From Streptomyces sp. SCL15-4 (GTDB lineage: Bacteria > Actinomycetota > Actinomycetes > Streptomycetales > Streptomycetaceae): DNA of 64,000 bases. The translations under genes and the position numbers were made by a program. The stretch's first letter is position 1. Every line of letters begins with the position of its first letter. Below are positions 29,539-38,109 of the stretch, one piece after another. The stretch spans positions 6,200,001-6,264,000 of the forward strand of contig NZ_JAOBTQ010000001.1 of assembly GCF_033366695.1 (NCBI RefSeq), given 5' to 3'. The notes beneath the pieces are model-generated. The model did no database searches. It was not told the DNA's origin and was given only the letters and a program-made list of their open reading frames with translations.

Positions 29539-31320
29539 ATGGCTGCGCATTTCGGCAGGCGGCTGCGCAAGGGGGCGGCGAGCACCGCCGTGGCCGCGGC
29601 GGCGGTCGCGGCACTCTCCGCGTCCCAGGCCCCGGGAGTGGCCGGCGAGGACAACAGACCCACGACGGCCGGCGCCACGACCTCCGCGCCGGACGGCGAA
29701 GGCAACGGCAACGCCACCGGCAACTCGCCGTACTTCACGGACCTCCCGCCGCTGAAGAGCCCCGAGCCCGGCCCCTCGGCGCCGGTCGGCACGCCGGTCT
29801 CCCGCGGTGACGGGGAGGCGGGCATCCCGGCGACGGTCCTCGACGCCTACAAGAAGGCCGCGGCCGAACTGCGCACCTCCAAGCCCGGCTGCAACATGCC
29901 CTGGCAACTGCTGGCCGCCATCGGCAACGTCGAGTCCGGGCACGCCCGCGGCGGGCAGGTCGACGCCGACGGCACCACGCTCCGGCGCATCCTGGGCCCG
30001 CAGCTCGACGGCAGGGGTTTCGCGAACATACCGGACACCGACGGCGGCGCGTACGACGGCAACAGCACCTACGACCAGGCCGTCGGACCGATGCAGTTCA
30101 TCCCGTCCACCTGGGCCTGGGCCGGCCGCGACGGCAACGGCGACGGCAAGAAGGACCCGAACAACGTCTACGACGCCGCGCTCGCCGCGGGCCACTACCT
30201 GTGCCGCAACGACTGGGACCTGTCCCGTGAGGCGGACCTGCACGGCGCGATCCTCAGCTACAACAACTCCCAGGACTACCTGAACCTGGTCCTGAACTGG
30301 ATGGAGTACTACCGCGAGGGCACCCACTCCGTCCCCGACGGCACCGGCGGCGTACCGGAGCACCGCAGCGACGACGGCTCCGAGGACCCGGCGTCCCCGC
30401 GGCCGACTGACCCGCCGACCACCGAGCCGGCCCCGAAGCCCCCGCACAAGCCCGGCGGCGGCCACGGGGGCGAGGACGGCAACGGCGGCGGCAACCAGAC
30501 GCCCGGTCCCAAGCCCCCCACGCCGAAGCCGCCCGTCCCGCCGAAGCCCCCGGAGACGCCCACCGACCTCGTGGACCACCTGACGGGCACGGGCACCGGG
30601 AAACTCACCGCGATGGCCGGCGACGCCTTCGCCGAGCGGATCGGCGTGCGCGCCGAGACGAAGGTCGGCAAGTCCGTCGCCAAGGTCCGGATCAGGTTCA
30701 CCCTCACCGGAGACACCGACGCCACCTTCGCCGGCGGCGAGACCGTCGCGACGGTCGCCACCGACGCCAAGGGCCTCGCGCAGGCCCCGCCGCTCCAGGC
30801 CGGCGAGAAGACCGGCGACTTCAAGGTCACCGCGGCCGTCGTGGGCCGCCAGGTCAAGGGCGTCGACTACACGGCGACCGTCACCGCGCGCGCCGCCGAC
30901 ACCCTGGCCCGCACCGGCGACATCCCGCTGGTCTGCACCGCGGGCGGCGAGTTCGCCCAGCAGGTGCAGGTGAAGGCGACGTACCAGGGTGCCGTCGCGG
31001 ACAAGGTCGCGGCCACCGCCACGCTGGTCAAGTCGCCCCTCGACGCCACGGCGAACGACAAGGGCCCCTACTTCAAGGACGCGGCGGGCAAGCCCGTCCG
31101 CACCCTCACCGGCCTCCAGACGGACGCCAAGGGCCTGCTCACGCTGCCCAAGTTGTACGCCGACGACACCGCCGGCACCTTCCTGCTCCGCATCACCACC
31201 ACGGGCGGCGCCACGCTCACCGTGGAACTGAAGGTCGAGGCCGCCGTCCCGGTGATTCCCGTGCCGGCCCCGTCCGCCACCTCGCAGAGCCCCGCCCCCG
31301 ACCCGACCGCCTCCTCCTGA
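29539..31320 (+). CDS. secreted lytic transglycosylase-like protein
   Basis: This 593-residue protein begins with a signal peptide (RRLRKGAASTAVAAAAVAAL to about residue 35). A transglycosylase SLT-like domain covers about residues 95-255: MPWQLLAAIGNVESGH carries the catalytic glutamate, followed by AVGPMQFIPSTWAW and DAALAAGHYLC. A Pro/Gly-rich linker (about 265-345, PKPPTPKPPVPPKPP) leads to two Ig-like beta domains. It should cleave peptidoglycan outside the membrane. The ATG has GGGAGGGG 8 bases upstream. A strong hairpin follows the stop. It is monocistronic. Confidence 0.9.
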   Translation: MAAHFGRRLRKGAASTAVAAAAVAALSASQAPGVAGEDNRPTTAGATTSAPDGEGNGNATGNSPYFTDLPPLKSPEPGPSAPVGTPVSRGDGEAGIPATVLDAYKKAAAELRTSKPGCNMPWQLLAAIGNVESGHARGGQVDADGTTLRRILGPQLDGRGFANIPDTDGGAYDGNSTYDQAVGPMQFIPSTWAWAGRDGNGDGKKDPNNVYDAALAAGHYLCRNDWDLSREADLHGAILSYNNSQDYLNLVLNWMEYYREGTHSVPDGTGGVPEHRSDDGSEDPASPRPTDPPTTEPAPKPPHKPGGGHGGEDGNGGGNQTPGPKPPTPKPPVPPKPPETPTDLVDHLTGTGTGKLTAMAGDAFAERIGVRAETKVGKSVAKVRIRFTLTGDTDATFAGGETVATVATDAKGLAQAPPLQAGEKTGDFKVTAAVVGRQVKGVDYTATVTARAADTLARTGDIPLVCTAGGEFAQQVQVKATYQGAVADKVAATATLVKSPLDATANDKGPYFKDAAGKPVRTLTGLQTDAKGLLTLPKLYADDTAGTFLLRITTTGGATLTVELKVEAAVPVIPVPAPSATSQSPAPDPTASS

Positions 31321-31331
31321 GCCACCGCCGC

Positions 31332-31366
31332 AGGGCGCCCTCCCCGGCCACCGGGAAGGGCGCCCT
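31332..31366. terminator. terminator between transglycosylase and hrpB
   Basis: AGGGCGCCCT occurs at 31332-31341 and again at 31357-31366; with flanking TCCC/GGGA the stem is about 14 bases around an 11-base loop. It is followed by CGTTCGTG and serves the upstream gene, possibly both directions. Confidence 0.75.
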
Positions 31367-31531
31367 CGTTCGTGCGCGCGGCGCTGTTCTCGTCCCGCCC
31401 GCGCGTTGCCGCGGCACCGGACCTGATGGGCCGTCAGTACATCCCCTGGCCGAAGCGGTCACCGGGGCCGGAGGCCCGCGCCCGGCAGCCCCGGCCTCCC
31501 GCACCCCTCCGGCCCGCGGAGTCCGTGCCGG

Positions 31532-34045
31532 TCAGCGCCTGAGCCGCGCGTTGGTGTACCGGGTGGGCTCGGCGCTCGCCGGGTCCTCGGGCCACGGGTG
31601 CTTGGGATACCGGCCGCGCAGCTCCGCCCGTACGGCCCGGTAGCCGTCCCGCCAGAAGGAGGCGAGGTCGGCCGTGACGGCGGCGGGCCGCCCGGCCGGG
31701 GAGAGCAGGTGCACGAGCAGCGGCACGCCCGCCACGGACGGCGTCTCCCGCAGCCCGAACATCTCCTGGAGCTTGACGGCGAGCACCGGCCGCTCCGGGT
31801 CCCGGTAGTCGATCCGGATCCTGGACCCGCTCGGCACCGCGATCCGCTCGGGCGCCAGCTCCTCCAGCCGGGCCGCTTCCCCGCTCGCCCACGGCAGCAG
31901 CCGCGCGAGCGCCTGACCGGCGTCGATCCGGGCCAGGTCGGCCCGCCGCCGGGCCCGGCCCAGCTCCGGCTCCAGCCACTCGTCCACGCGCGCGTGCAGC
32001 GCGTCGTCCGACACGTCCGGCCACGGCTCCCCGAGGTGCGCCCGCAGGAACGCCAGCCGCTGCCGCAGCCCCCGCGCCTCCGGCGACCAGCGCAGCAGCC
32101 CGAGCCCGTCCTGAAGGAGCCCGTCGAGCAGGGCGGCGCGGACGAGGGCCGGATCGGCGTCCTTCAGAGGGCGTACGGCCAGCTCGACCGCCCCCAGCCG
32201 CTCGACGTGCCGGGCCACGACGTCCCCGCCGGCCCAGCACACCTCGTCCCGCTCACCGAGCAGCGCCCCGGCGGCGGCCCGCGCCACGTCCTCGTCCACG
32301 GCCGCGCCGAGCCGCACGCGCGCGTGCCCCGTCCCGGCGGGCCGGTCGGCGACGGCCACCACGATCCACGGAGCACCGCGCAGCGCCGACCCCTCGGCCG
32401 GTTCCGCCCGCGTCCCGGACACCGTGAGGTACGACCCGCCGTCGAGCCTGGCGACCCGCTCGGGAAACGCGAGAGCGGCGACCAGCCCGGCGAGCCGGTC
32501 GTCGGAGGTACCCGGCCCGACCCGGACGGCCCCGCCCCGCCCGGGCTGCCCGGCCGGGCCGGCCGAGACCGCGCGCAGCCGCCGTACCTCCGCGGCCCAG
32601 CGCGCGCCGTACGCGTCACCGCCGGCCCGGGCCCGCCGCAGCGCACCGGCCAGGTCGTCGCCGTACTCCCGGGGCACCTCCTCGGAGAGCAGCGCCACGA
32701 CCGGGGCCCCGTCCCCGCCCGTGTCCAGCAGCGCCCGGCCCAGCCGGGGATGCACCCCGAGCCGGGCCAGCCGCCCACCGGTCCGCGTGGCCCGCCCTGC
32801 GGGGTCCACCGCTCCCACCGCCGTCAGCGCGGACCGCGCCGCCGCCATCGCCCCGCCCGGCGGCGCGTCCAGCAACGCCAGCCCGGAGGCGTCCGGATCG
32901 CCCCAGCAGGCCGCCTGAAGGGCGAACGAGGTCAGGTCGGCCACCTTGATCTCGGGCGCCGGAAAGGCCGGCAGACGGCCGTCCTCGGCCTCCGCCCAGC
33001 ACCGGTACACCGTTCCCGGCGCCTCACGCCCGGCCCGCCCCGCCCGCTGCCGCCCCGCCGCCCGCGACGCCCGCACGGTGGTCAGCCCGCTCAGCCCGCG
33101 CGCGTGATCCACCCGCGGCTCCCGGGCCAGCCCCGAGTCGACCACCACCCGCACTCCGGGCACGGTCAGCGACGACTCGGCCACGGACGTCGCCAGCACC
33201 ACCCGGCGCCGCTCCCCGGCCGACAGCACCGCGTCCTGCACCGCGGCCGGCGCCCGCCCGTGCACCTGGAGCACCTCGACCCCGCCCAGGTCTCCCAGCA
33301 GCCCCGCCACCCGCGCGATCTCGCCCACGCCGGGCAGGAAGCACAGCACGTCCCCGTCCCGCTCCGCCAGCGCCCGCCGCACCACCGACGCCACATGCGC
33401 CAGCAGCTCCGGATCCACCCGCATCCCGTGCGGCGGCCGCACCGGACGGACCGGCGGAGCCCACACCACCTCCACCGGATACGCCGTACCCGCCGCCTCG
33501 ACCACCGGCGCCCCGCCGAGCAGCCGCGCCCACCCCTCGGCGTCCGTGGTCGCCGACGCGGCCACCAGCCGCAGCTCCGGGCGCAGCGCCTGCCGCACGT
33601 CCCACAGGAACGCGGCCGCCGTGTCCGCGTCCAGATGCCGCTCGTGACACTCGTCCAGGACCACCACGTCCACCCCGGCCAGCTCCTGGTCCCGCTGGAG
33701 CCGCTGGAGCAGGACACCGGTCGTGACGACCTCCACGCGCGTGTTCCGTCCCACGGCCCGCTCGCCGCGCACCGTGAAGCCGACGCTCTCGCCGGGCCGC
33801 TCGCCCAGCAGCCACGCCATCCGCCGGGCCGCCGCCCGCGCCGCGATCCGCCGCGGCTCGGCCACCACGACCCGCCGCGCGGGACCGCCTCCGACCAGCC
33901 CCGCGAGCACCAGCGGCACCAGTGTCGTCTTGCCGGTGCCGGGCGGCGCCACGAGGACGGCGGTCCCCTCACCCTCCAGCGCGTCGGTCAGGGCGGGCAG
34001 GGCGGAGCGCACGGGCAGCGCGTCCAGAGCGTCGTAACGGATCAC
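31532..34045 (-). CDS. hrpB: ATP-dependent helicase HrpB
   Basis: This 837-residue protein is a DEAH-type helicase of the HrpB subfamily. It has Walker A APPGTGKTTLVPL (near residue 34), DECHERH as the DEAH-like box, and SATTDAEGWARLLG (motif III). Motif V/VI regions appear as VVLATSVAESSLTVPGV and QRAGRAGREAPGTVYR. The C-terminal HrpB domain is present. HrpB proteins are cytoplasmic; their substrate is unclear. A GTG start at 34045 is used. It is separated from the next gene by a 3 x 21-base repeat. Confidence 0.92.
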   Translation of the reverse strand: MIRYDALDALPVRSALPALTDALEGEGTAVLVAPPGTGKTTLVPLVLAGLVGGGPARRVVVAEPRRIAARAAARRMAWLLGERPGESVGFTVRGERAVGRNTRVEVVTTGVLLQRLQRDQELAGVDVVVLDECHERHLDADTAAAFLWDVRQALRPELRLVAASATTDAEGWARLLGGAPVVEAAGTAYPVEVVWAPPVRPVRPPHGMRVDPELLAHVASVVRRALAERDGDVLCFLPGVGEIARVAGLLGDLGGVEVLQVHGRAPAAVQDAVLSAGERRRVVLATSVAESSLTVPGVRVVVDSGLAREPRVDHARGLSGLTTVRASRAAGRQRAGRAGREAPGTVYRCWAEAEDGRLPAFPAPEIKVADLTSFALQAACWGDPDASGLALLDAPPGGAMAAARSALTAVGAVDPAGRATRTGGRLARLGVHPRLGRALLDTGGDGAPVVALLSEEVPREYGDDLAGALRRARAGGDAYGARWAAEVRRLRAVSAGPAGQPGRGGAVRVGPGTSDDRLAGLVAALAFPERVARLDGGSYLTVSGTRAEPAEGSALRGAPWIVVAVADRPAGTGHARVRLGAAVDEDVARAAAGALLGERDEVCWAGGDVVARHVERLGAVELAVRPLKDADPALVRAALLDGLLQDGLGLLRWSPEARGLRQRLAFLRAHLGEPWPDVSDDALHARVDEWLEPELGRARRRADLARIDAGQALARLLPWASGEAARLEELAPERIAVPSGSRIRIDYRDPERPVLAVKLQEMFGLRETPSVAGVPLLVHLLSPAGRPAAVTADLASFWRDGYRAVRAELRGRYPKHPWPEDPASAEPTRYTNARLRR

Positions 34046-34057
34046 GCCCCCAGTGTC

Positions 34058-34120
34058 GTACGACCGGAAACCGGGGCCGTACGACGGGGAACCAGAGACG
34101 CACGACGGGAAAACGGCCGC
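34058..34120. repeat. 21-bp tandem repeat, three imperfect copies
   Basis: GTACGACCGGAAACC (34058), GTACGACGGGGAACC (34079) and GCACGACGGGAAAAC (34100) begin three consecutive 21-base units just upstream of the hrpB start. They are diverged outside the GNACGACSGG core. They could be a regulator array for hrpB or a simple slippage product. Confidence 0.65.
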
Positions 34121-34178
34121 CCCGCGCGCGTGCGTCCACCCGGACCCGCGCGCACCCGCGGACGGTTTTCGGACGGCT

Positions 34179-35078
34179 TCAGTCCCGCTCGCACACGAAG
34201 ATCGCCGTGCCCGGGATCAGATTCCCGCGCAGGGGCGACCAGCCGCCCCACTCCGCGGTGTTCCAGGCCGGCCACTCCGGCTCCACCAGGTCCACCAGCC
34301 GGAAGCCCGACGCCACGACGTCCCGCACCCGGTCGCCGAGCGTCCTGTGGTGCTCCACGTACACCGCGTGACCCCGCTCGTCCTGCTCCACGTACGGCGT
34401 GCGGTCGAAGTAGGACGCCGACACCGACAGGCCCTCCGGGCCCGGCTCGTCCGGGAACGCCCAGCGGATCGGGTGCGTCACCGAGAACACGAACCGTCCG
34501 CCCGGCCGCAGCACCCGGCGCACCTCGCGCAGCACCAGCCGCGGGTCGGCCACGAACGGCAGCGCCCCGTACGCGGAGCACGCCAGGTCGAAGGAGCCGT
34601 CCGCGAAGGGCAGCGCGCCGGCGTCGGCACACACCAGCGGCAGGGCCCCGCCGATCCGCAGCGCGTGCTGGAGCTGGCGGTGCGAGAGGTCCAGGGCCAC
34701 CGGCCGCGCGCCCTGGGCGGCCAGCCAGCGCGCGCACTGGGCCGCGCCCGCGCCGATCTCCAGGATCGCCCTGCCCTTCAGCTCCGCCGGAGGGCCGAGC
34801 AGCTCGGCCTCCGCCTCGTCCAGGCCCTCCGGGCCCCACACGAAGCGGTCGTCGCCGAGGAAGCCGCCGTGCTCGCTCTGGTACTCGTCCGCGTTCCGGT
34901 CCCACCAGCCCCGGTTTGCCCGGCTGCTCTCCGTGACGCTCGCCTCACGCCGGGTCGCTTCCGGCTCGAACCCTTCGGACCGCTGAGGGTCGTACGCTTC
35001 CGGCTCTTGGATGATCGGCTCCCTCGTCGTACTCTTCCGTCCAGCCCGCCGGAGGGGACCGCGTGGGAGGGGTCCCAC
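34179..35078 (-). CDS. class I SAM-dependent methyltransferase
   Basis: This protein of up to 299 residues contains a methyltransferase domain starting near residue 53 (RGWWDRNADEYQSEHG). The SAM-binding motif I is ILEIGAGAAQCARWLA, followed by ALDLSHRQL, ADAGALPFADGSFDLACS and EVRRVLRPGGRFVFSVTHP. The substrate is unknown. The only standard in-frame start before the domain is the GTG at 35078, which lacks a ribosome site; the first 45 residues are charged and unlike the family, so the annotated N-terminus is uncertain. It is divergent from rpsA. Confidence 0.83.
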   Translation of the reverse strand: MGPLPRGPLRRAGRKSTTREPIIQEPEAYDPQRSEGFEPEATRREASVTESSRANRGWWDRNADEYQSEHGGFLGDDRFVWGPEGLDEAEAELLGPPAELKGRAILEIGAGAAQCARWLAAQGARPVALDLSHRQLQHALRIGGALPLVCADAGALPFADGSFDLACSAYGALPFVADPRLVLREVRRVLRPGGRFVFSVTHPIRWAFPDEPGPEGLSVSASYFDRTPYVEQDERGHAVYVEHHRTLGDRVRDVVASGFRLVDLVEPEWPAWNTAEWGGWSPLRGNLIPGTAIFVCERD

Positions 35079-35154
35079 GGGTCCCGTGCGGGCTGTCGAG
35101 GTAATTCTTCTGCCGGGTTTGCGGCGATCCGCCCGGGGTGTCCGCCATCCTGCA

Positions 35155-35183
35155 TTGACCCTGTCCGGCTGCCCCCGTATGCT
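35155..35183 (+). promoter_or_regulatory. rpsA promoter
   Basis: TTGACC (35155-35160) and TATGCT (35178-35183) are separated by exactly 17 bases, the best housekeeping-type promoter in the window. It implies a leader of about 190 bases before rpsA. Confidence 0.85.
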
Positions 35184-35263
35184 ACAAGTTGCGCTGCGGG
35201 CCTGCGCACCTCAGACGTAGCAGGCTGCGCTCGCATCTGTTGTATGTCCCCTCGGTTGTCGAG

Positions 35264-35290
35264 GCGCCATCACCAGTAATGGTGAGGCGC
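35264..35290 (+). promoter_or_regulatory. hairpin in the rpsA leader
   Basis: GCGCC-A-TCACC (35264-35274) pairs with GGTGA-GGCGC (35281-35290), a bulged 10-base-pair stem with a 6-base loop. It lies in the long leader of rpsA and could be a binding site for S1 autoregulation or an attenuator; this is inference. Confidence 0.45.
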
Positions 35291-35382
35291 TTCCTTGGCT
35301 GTCCGGCTTCTGCAGAGCGAAACGGGCTCCCGGCGTAAGCAGTACCTACGACTTCAATGTCCGTACCGGAGCCCTTTCCCAC

Positions 35383-36876
35383 ATGACGAGCAGCACCGAG
35401 ACCACCGCCACCACCCCGCAGGTAGCGGTCAACGACATCGGTAACGAGGAAGCATTCCTCGCAGCGATCGACGAGACGATCAAGTACTTCAACGACGGCG
35501 ACATCGTCGACGGCGTCATCGTGAAGGTCGACCGGGACGAGGTCCTGCTCGACATCGGTTACAAGACCGAAGGTGTCATCCCGAGCCGCGAGCTCTCGAT
35601 CAAGCACGACGTCGACCCGAACGAGGTCGTGGCGGTCGGCGACGAGATCGAGGCCCTGGTCCTCCAGAAGGAGGACAAGGAAGGCCGCCTGATCCTCTCG
35701 AAGAAGCGCGCCCAGTACGAGCGTGCCTGGGGCACCATCGAGAAGATCAAGGAAGAGGACGGGATCGTCACCGGTACCGTCATCGAGGTCGTCAAGGGTG
35801 GTCTCATCCTCGACATCGGCCTCCGTGGCTTCCTGCCGGCCTCCCTGGTCGAGATGCGCCGTGTCCGCGACCTCCAGCCGTACGTCGGCAAGGAGCTCGA
35901 GGCCAAGATCATCGAGCTGGACAAGAACCGCAACAACGTGGTCCTGTCCCGCCGTGCCTGGCTGGAGCAGACCCAGTCCGAGGTCCGCCAGACGTTCCTC
36001 ACGACCCTCCAGAAGGGTCAGGTCCGCTCCGGTGTGGTCTCCTCGATCGTCAACTTCGGTGCCTTCGTGGACCTGGGTGGCGTCGACGGTCTGGTCCACG
36101 TCTCCGAGCTGTCCTGGAAGCACATCGACCACCCCTCCGAGGTTGTCGAGGTCGGCCAGGAGGTCACCGTCGAGGTCCTCGACGTCGACATGGACCGCGA
36201 GCGCGTCTCCCTGTCGCTGAAGGCGACCCAGGAAGACCCGTGGCAGCAGTTCGCCCGCACCCACCAGATCGGCCAGGTCGTGCCCGGCAAGGTCACGAAG
36301 CTGGTGCCGTTCGGTGCGTTCGTCCGCGTGGACGAGGGCATCGAGGGTCTGGTCCACATCTCCGAGCTGGCCGAGCGCCACGTGGAGATCCCGGAGCAGG
36401 TCGTCCAGGTCAACGACGAGATCTTCGTCAAGGTCATCGACATCGACCTCGAGCGTCGCCGCATCAGCCTCTCGCTGAAGCAGGCCAACGAGTCCTTCGG
36501 TGCCGACCCGGCCTCGGTCGAGTTCGACCCGACCCTGTACGGCATGGCCGCGTCGTACGACGACCAGGGCAACTACATCTACCCCGAGGGCTTCGACCCC
36601 GAGACCAACGACTGGCTCGAGGGCTACGAGAAGCAGCGCGAGGAGTGGGAGCGCCAGTACGCCGAGGCGCAGTCCCGCTTCGAGCAGCACCAGCAGCAGG
36701 TCATCAAGTCCCGCGAGGCCGACGCCGCCGCGGAGGCCGAGGGCGGCGAGGCCGCGGCTCCGGCCGCGACCGGCGGTGGCTCGTACTCCTCCGAGGGCGC
36801 CGACACCTCCGGTGCGCTGGCCTCGGACGAGGCGCTGGCCGCGCTGCGCGAGAAGCTGGCCGGCGGCCAGAGCTGA
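35383..36876 (+). CDS. rpsA: 30S ribosomal protein S1
   Basis: This 497-residue protein is ribosomal protein S1 with four S1 RNA-binding repeats at about residues 40-110, 125-190, 210-280 and 295-370 (for example GVVSSIVNFGAFVDLGGVDGLVHVSELSW). The actinobacterial form lacks the six repeats of enteric S1. A charged, Glu/Ala-rich tail ends LREKLAGGQS. It helps mRNA binding to the 30S subunit. Codon use is markedly biased to highly expressed codons. It has a strong TTGACC-17-TATGCT promoter, a 190-base leader and a UUCG-loop terminator. Confidence 0.97.
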   Translation: MTSSTETTATTPQVAVNDIGNEEAFLAAIDETIKYFNDGDIVDGVIVKVDRDEVLLDIGYKTEGVIPSRELSIKHDVDPNEVVAVGDEIEALVLQKEDKEGRLILSKKRAQYERAWGTIEKIKEEDGIVTGTVIEVVKGGLILDIGLRGFLPASLVEMRRVRDLQPYVGKELEAKIIELDKNRNNVVLSRRAWLEQTQSEVRQTFLTTLQKGQVRSGVVSSIVNFGAFVDLGGVDGLVHVSELSWKHIDHPSEVVEVGQEVTVEVLDVDMDRERVSLSLKATQEDPWQQFARTHQIGQVVPGKVTKLVPFGAFVRVDEGIEGLVHISELAERHVEIPEQVVQVNDEIFVKVIDIDLERRRISLSLKQANESFGADPASVEFDPTLYGMAASYDDQGNYIYPEGFDPETNDWLEGYEKQREEWERQYAEAQSRFEQHQQQVIKSREADAAAEAEGGEAAAPAATGGGSYSSEGADTSGALASDEALAALREKLAGGQS

Positions 36877-36912
36877 TCGCTGCCGCTGAGGCTTAGCCGA
36901 TAGTTGCCGCTG

Positions 36913-36942
36913 AGGGGCCGTACCTTTCGAGGTGCGGCCCCT
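36913..36942. terminator. UUCG-loop terminator after rpsA
   Basis: AGGGGCCGTACCT (36913-36925) and AGGTGCGGCCCCT (36930-36942) form a 13-base stem with one mismatch closed by TTCG, a very stable tetraloop. It lies between rpsA and the convergent beta-helix gene and can serve both. Confidence 0.85.
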
Positions 36943-36951
36943 CCGCGTTCC

Positions 36952-37920
36952 TCAAGGCGTCACCTGGACGTTGGTCAGGCCGTTGCCGTCCGTCACCGTG
37001 TTGGTGCTGTAGACGGTGGTCCGGCAGGTGGCGCTGTAGTTGGTGACGTCGATCGCCAGGCGGTTCGCACCGGTCGCGCCCGTCAATGTCGACTTGTTGC
37101 CCTTGAAGACCGTGCCGCAGCCCCAGCCTGGCTGCTGGGTGTGGGTCTGGTAGCCGTCGTTGGTGGTGGCGGTGCCGGTGTTGTCCTGGACGAGCACGTC
37201 GTTGCCCTTCACGTCGACCCAGGAATCGTCGTAGTTGGCGCCGGTCAGGCCGCTGCCGTCGAAGGTGTTGCCGATGATCCGCGCGCCGGTCGTGCCCTCC
37301 TTGATGTCGACGTTCTCCCCGCCCACGTCCGGGCCGATCGTGTTGTTCAGGACCCGCACGCGATCGCTCCGGTCGGACAATGTGTTCGCGGTGCCCACAT
37401 ACACGCCCTCGCCCATGCCCCGGCCGTCGTTCCCGGTGTCGTAGATCCTCGAGTTCTCGATCACGCCGTCCGTGCTGGAGTTGCGGAAGTGCACGCCCTC
37501 CATGTCCAGGCCGTGCACCGTGACACCGTCCACGACGACACCCTCGGCCGCGTCGATCACGATGCCCTTCTGGCCGCCGGTCACGGTCAGGCCGCCGACC
37601 GTCCAGTAGGAGGCGCCGTTCAGGTGCAGCCCGTAACCGCCGCCGGCGGTGAGCACGGCGCCCCGGGAGCCGGTCAGGGTGATGCGGGCGGCGGCCGTGG
37701 CCGGGACGGTCGCCTTGAAGTTGCCGGTGTACGTGCCGTCCGCCAGGTGGATCGTGTCGCCGGGCCGGGCGGCGGCGAGCGCGGTCTTCAGCTGGGCGGA
37801 GGTCGCGACCTCGACGGTCGCGGCGGCCGAGGCCGAGGCGGGTCCGGTGGCGGTCAGGGCCAGGCCGCCGGTGGCGAGGACGGTGGCGAGCAGAGAGGTG
37901 AGCGGTATGCGTATGCGCAT
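36952..37920 (-). CDS. secreted right-handed beta-helix protein
   Basis: This 322-residue protein begins with a Sec signal peptide (MRIRIPLTSLLATVLATGGL ... ASA, cleavage near residue 32). The mature part has parallel beta-helix repeats like pectate lyase/chondroitinase B-type polysaccharide lyases: LADGTYTGNFKA, HLNGASYWTVGGLTVTGGQKG, MEGVHFRNSSTDGVIENSRIYDTG and VRVLNNTIGPDVG. Two cysteines (WGCG and ATCRT) may form a disulfide. It may be a lyase or simply a binding module. The ATG follows GGAAGG by 8 bases. A promoter and a 7-base-arm palindrome lie upstream. Confidence 0.83.
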   Translation of the reverse strand: MRIRIPLTSLLATVLATGGLALTATGPASASAAATVEVATSAQLKTALAAARPGDTIHLADGTYTGNFKATVPATAAARITLTGSRGAVLTAGGGYGLHLNGASYWTVGGLTVTGGQKGIVIDAAEGVVVDGVTVHGLDMEGVHFRNSSTDGVIENSRIYDTGNDGRGMGEGVYVGTANTLSDRSDRVRVLNNTIGPDVGGENVDIKEGTTGARIIGNTFDGSGLTGANYDDSWVDVKGNDVLVQDNTGTATTNDGYQTHTQQPGWGCGTVFKGNKSTLTGATGANRLAIDVTNYSATCRTTVYSTNTVTDGNGLTNVQVTP

Positions 37921-37951
37921 CGGAGTGCCTTCCCGTCTTTCCCATACATGA

Positions 37952-37968
37952 ACGATGATCGTCATCGT
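37952..37968. promoter_or_regulatory. palindromic operator candidate upstream of beta-helix gene
   Basis: ACGATGA-TCG-TCATCGT is a perfect inverted repeat with 7-base arms. It lies between the -10 and the start of the beta-helix gene, where a bound repressor would block transcription. Confidence 0.55.
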
Positions 37969-37983
37969 GAACTCGACGCCTGG

Positions 37984-38012
37984 AAGGTACGGACCAGGTG
38001 ACGGGTCGTCAA
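37984..38012 (-). promoter_or_regulatory. promoter of beta-helix gene
   Basis: On the minus strand TTGACG (38012-38007) and TACCTT (37989-37984) are separated by exactly 17 bases, 64 bases upstream of the ATG. Confidence 0.65.
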
Positions 38013-38109
38013 GATGTCCCGCAAGGGATCGCAGGCGAACGGCGTGTGGCGGGAATTCCGCTGTTCCGGGGCGCGTTGTCCATGGGGAACACGAGGAGGA
38101 GCGGTCACA

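Noticed and set aside
31434..33972. Additional minus-strand frames inside hrpB
   Set aside because: Low-complexity Ala/Gly/Arg shadows of the real helicase frame.
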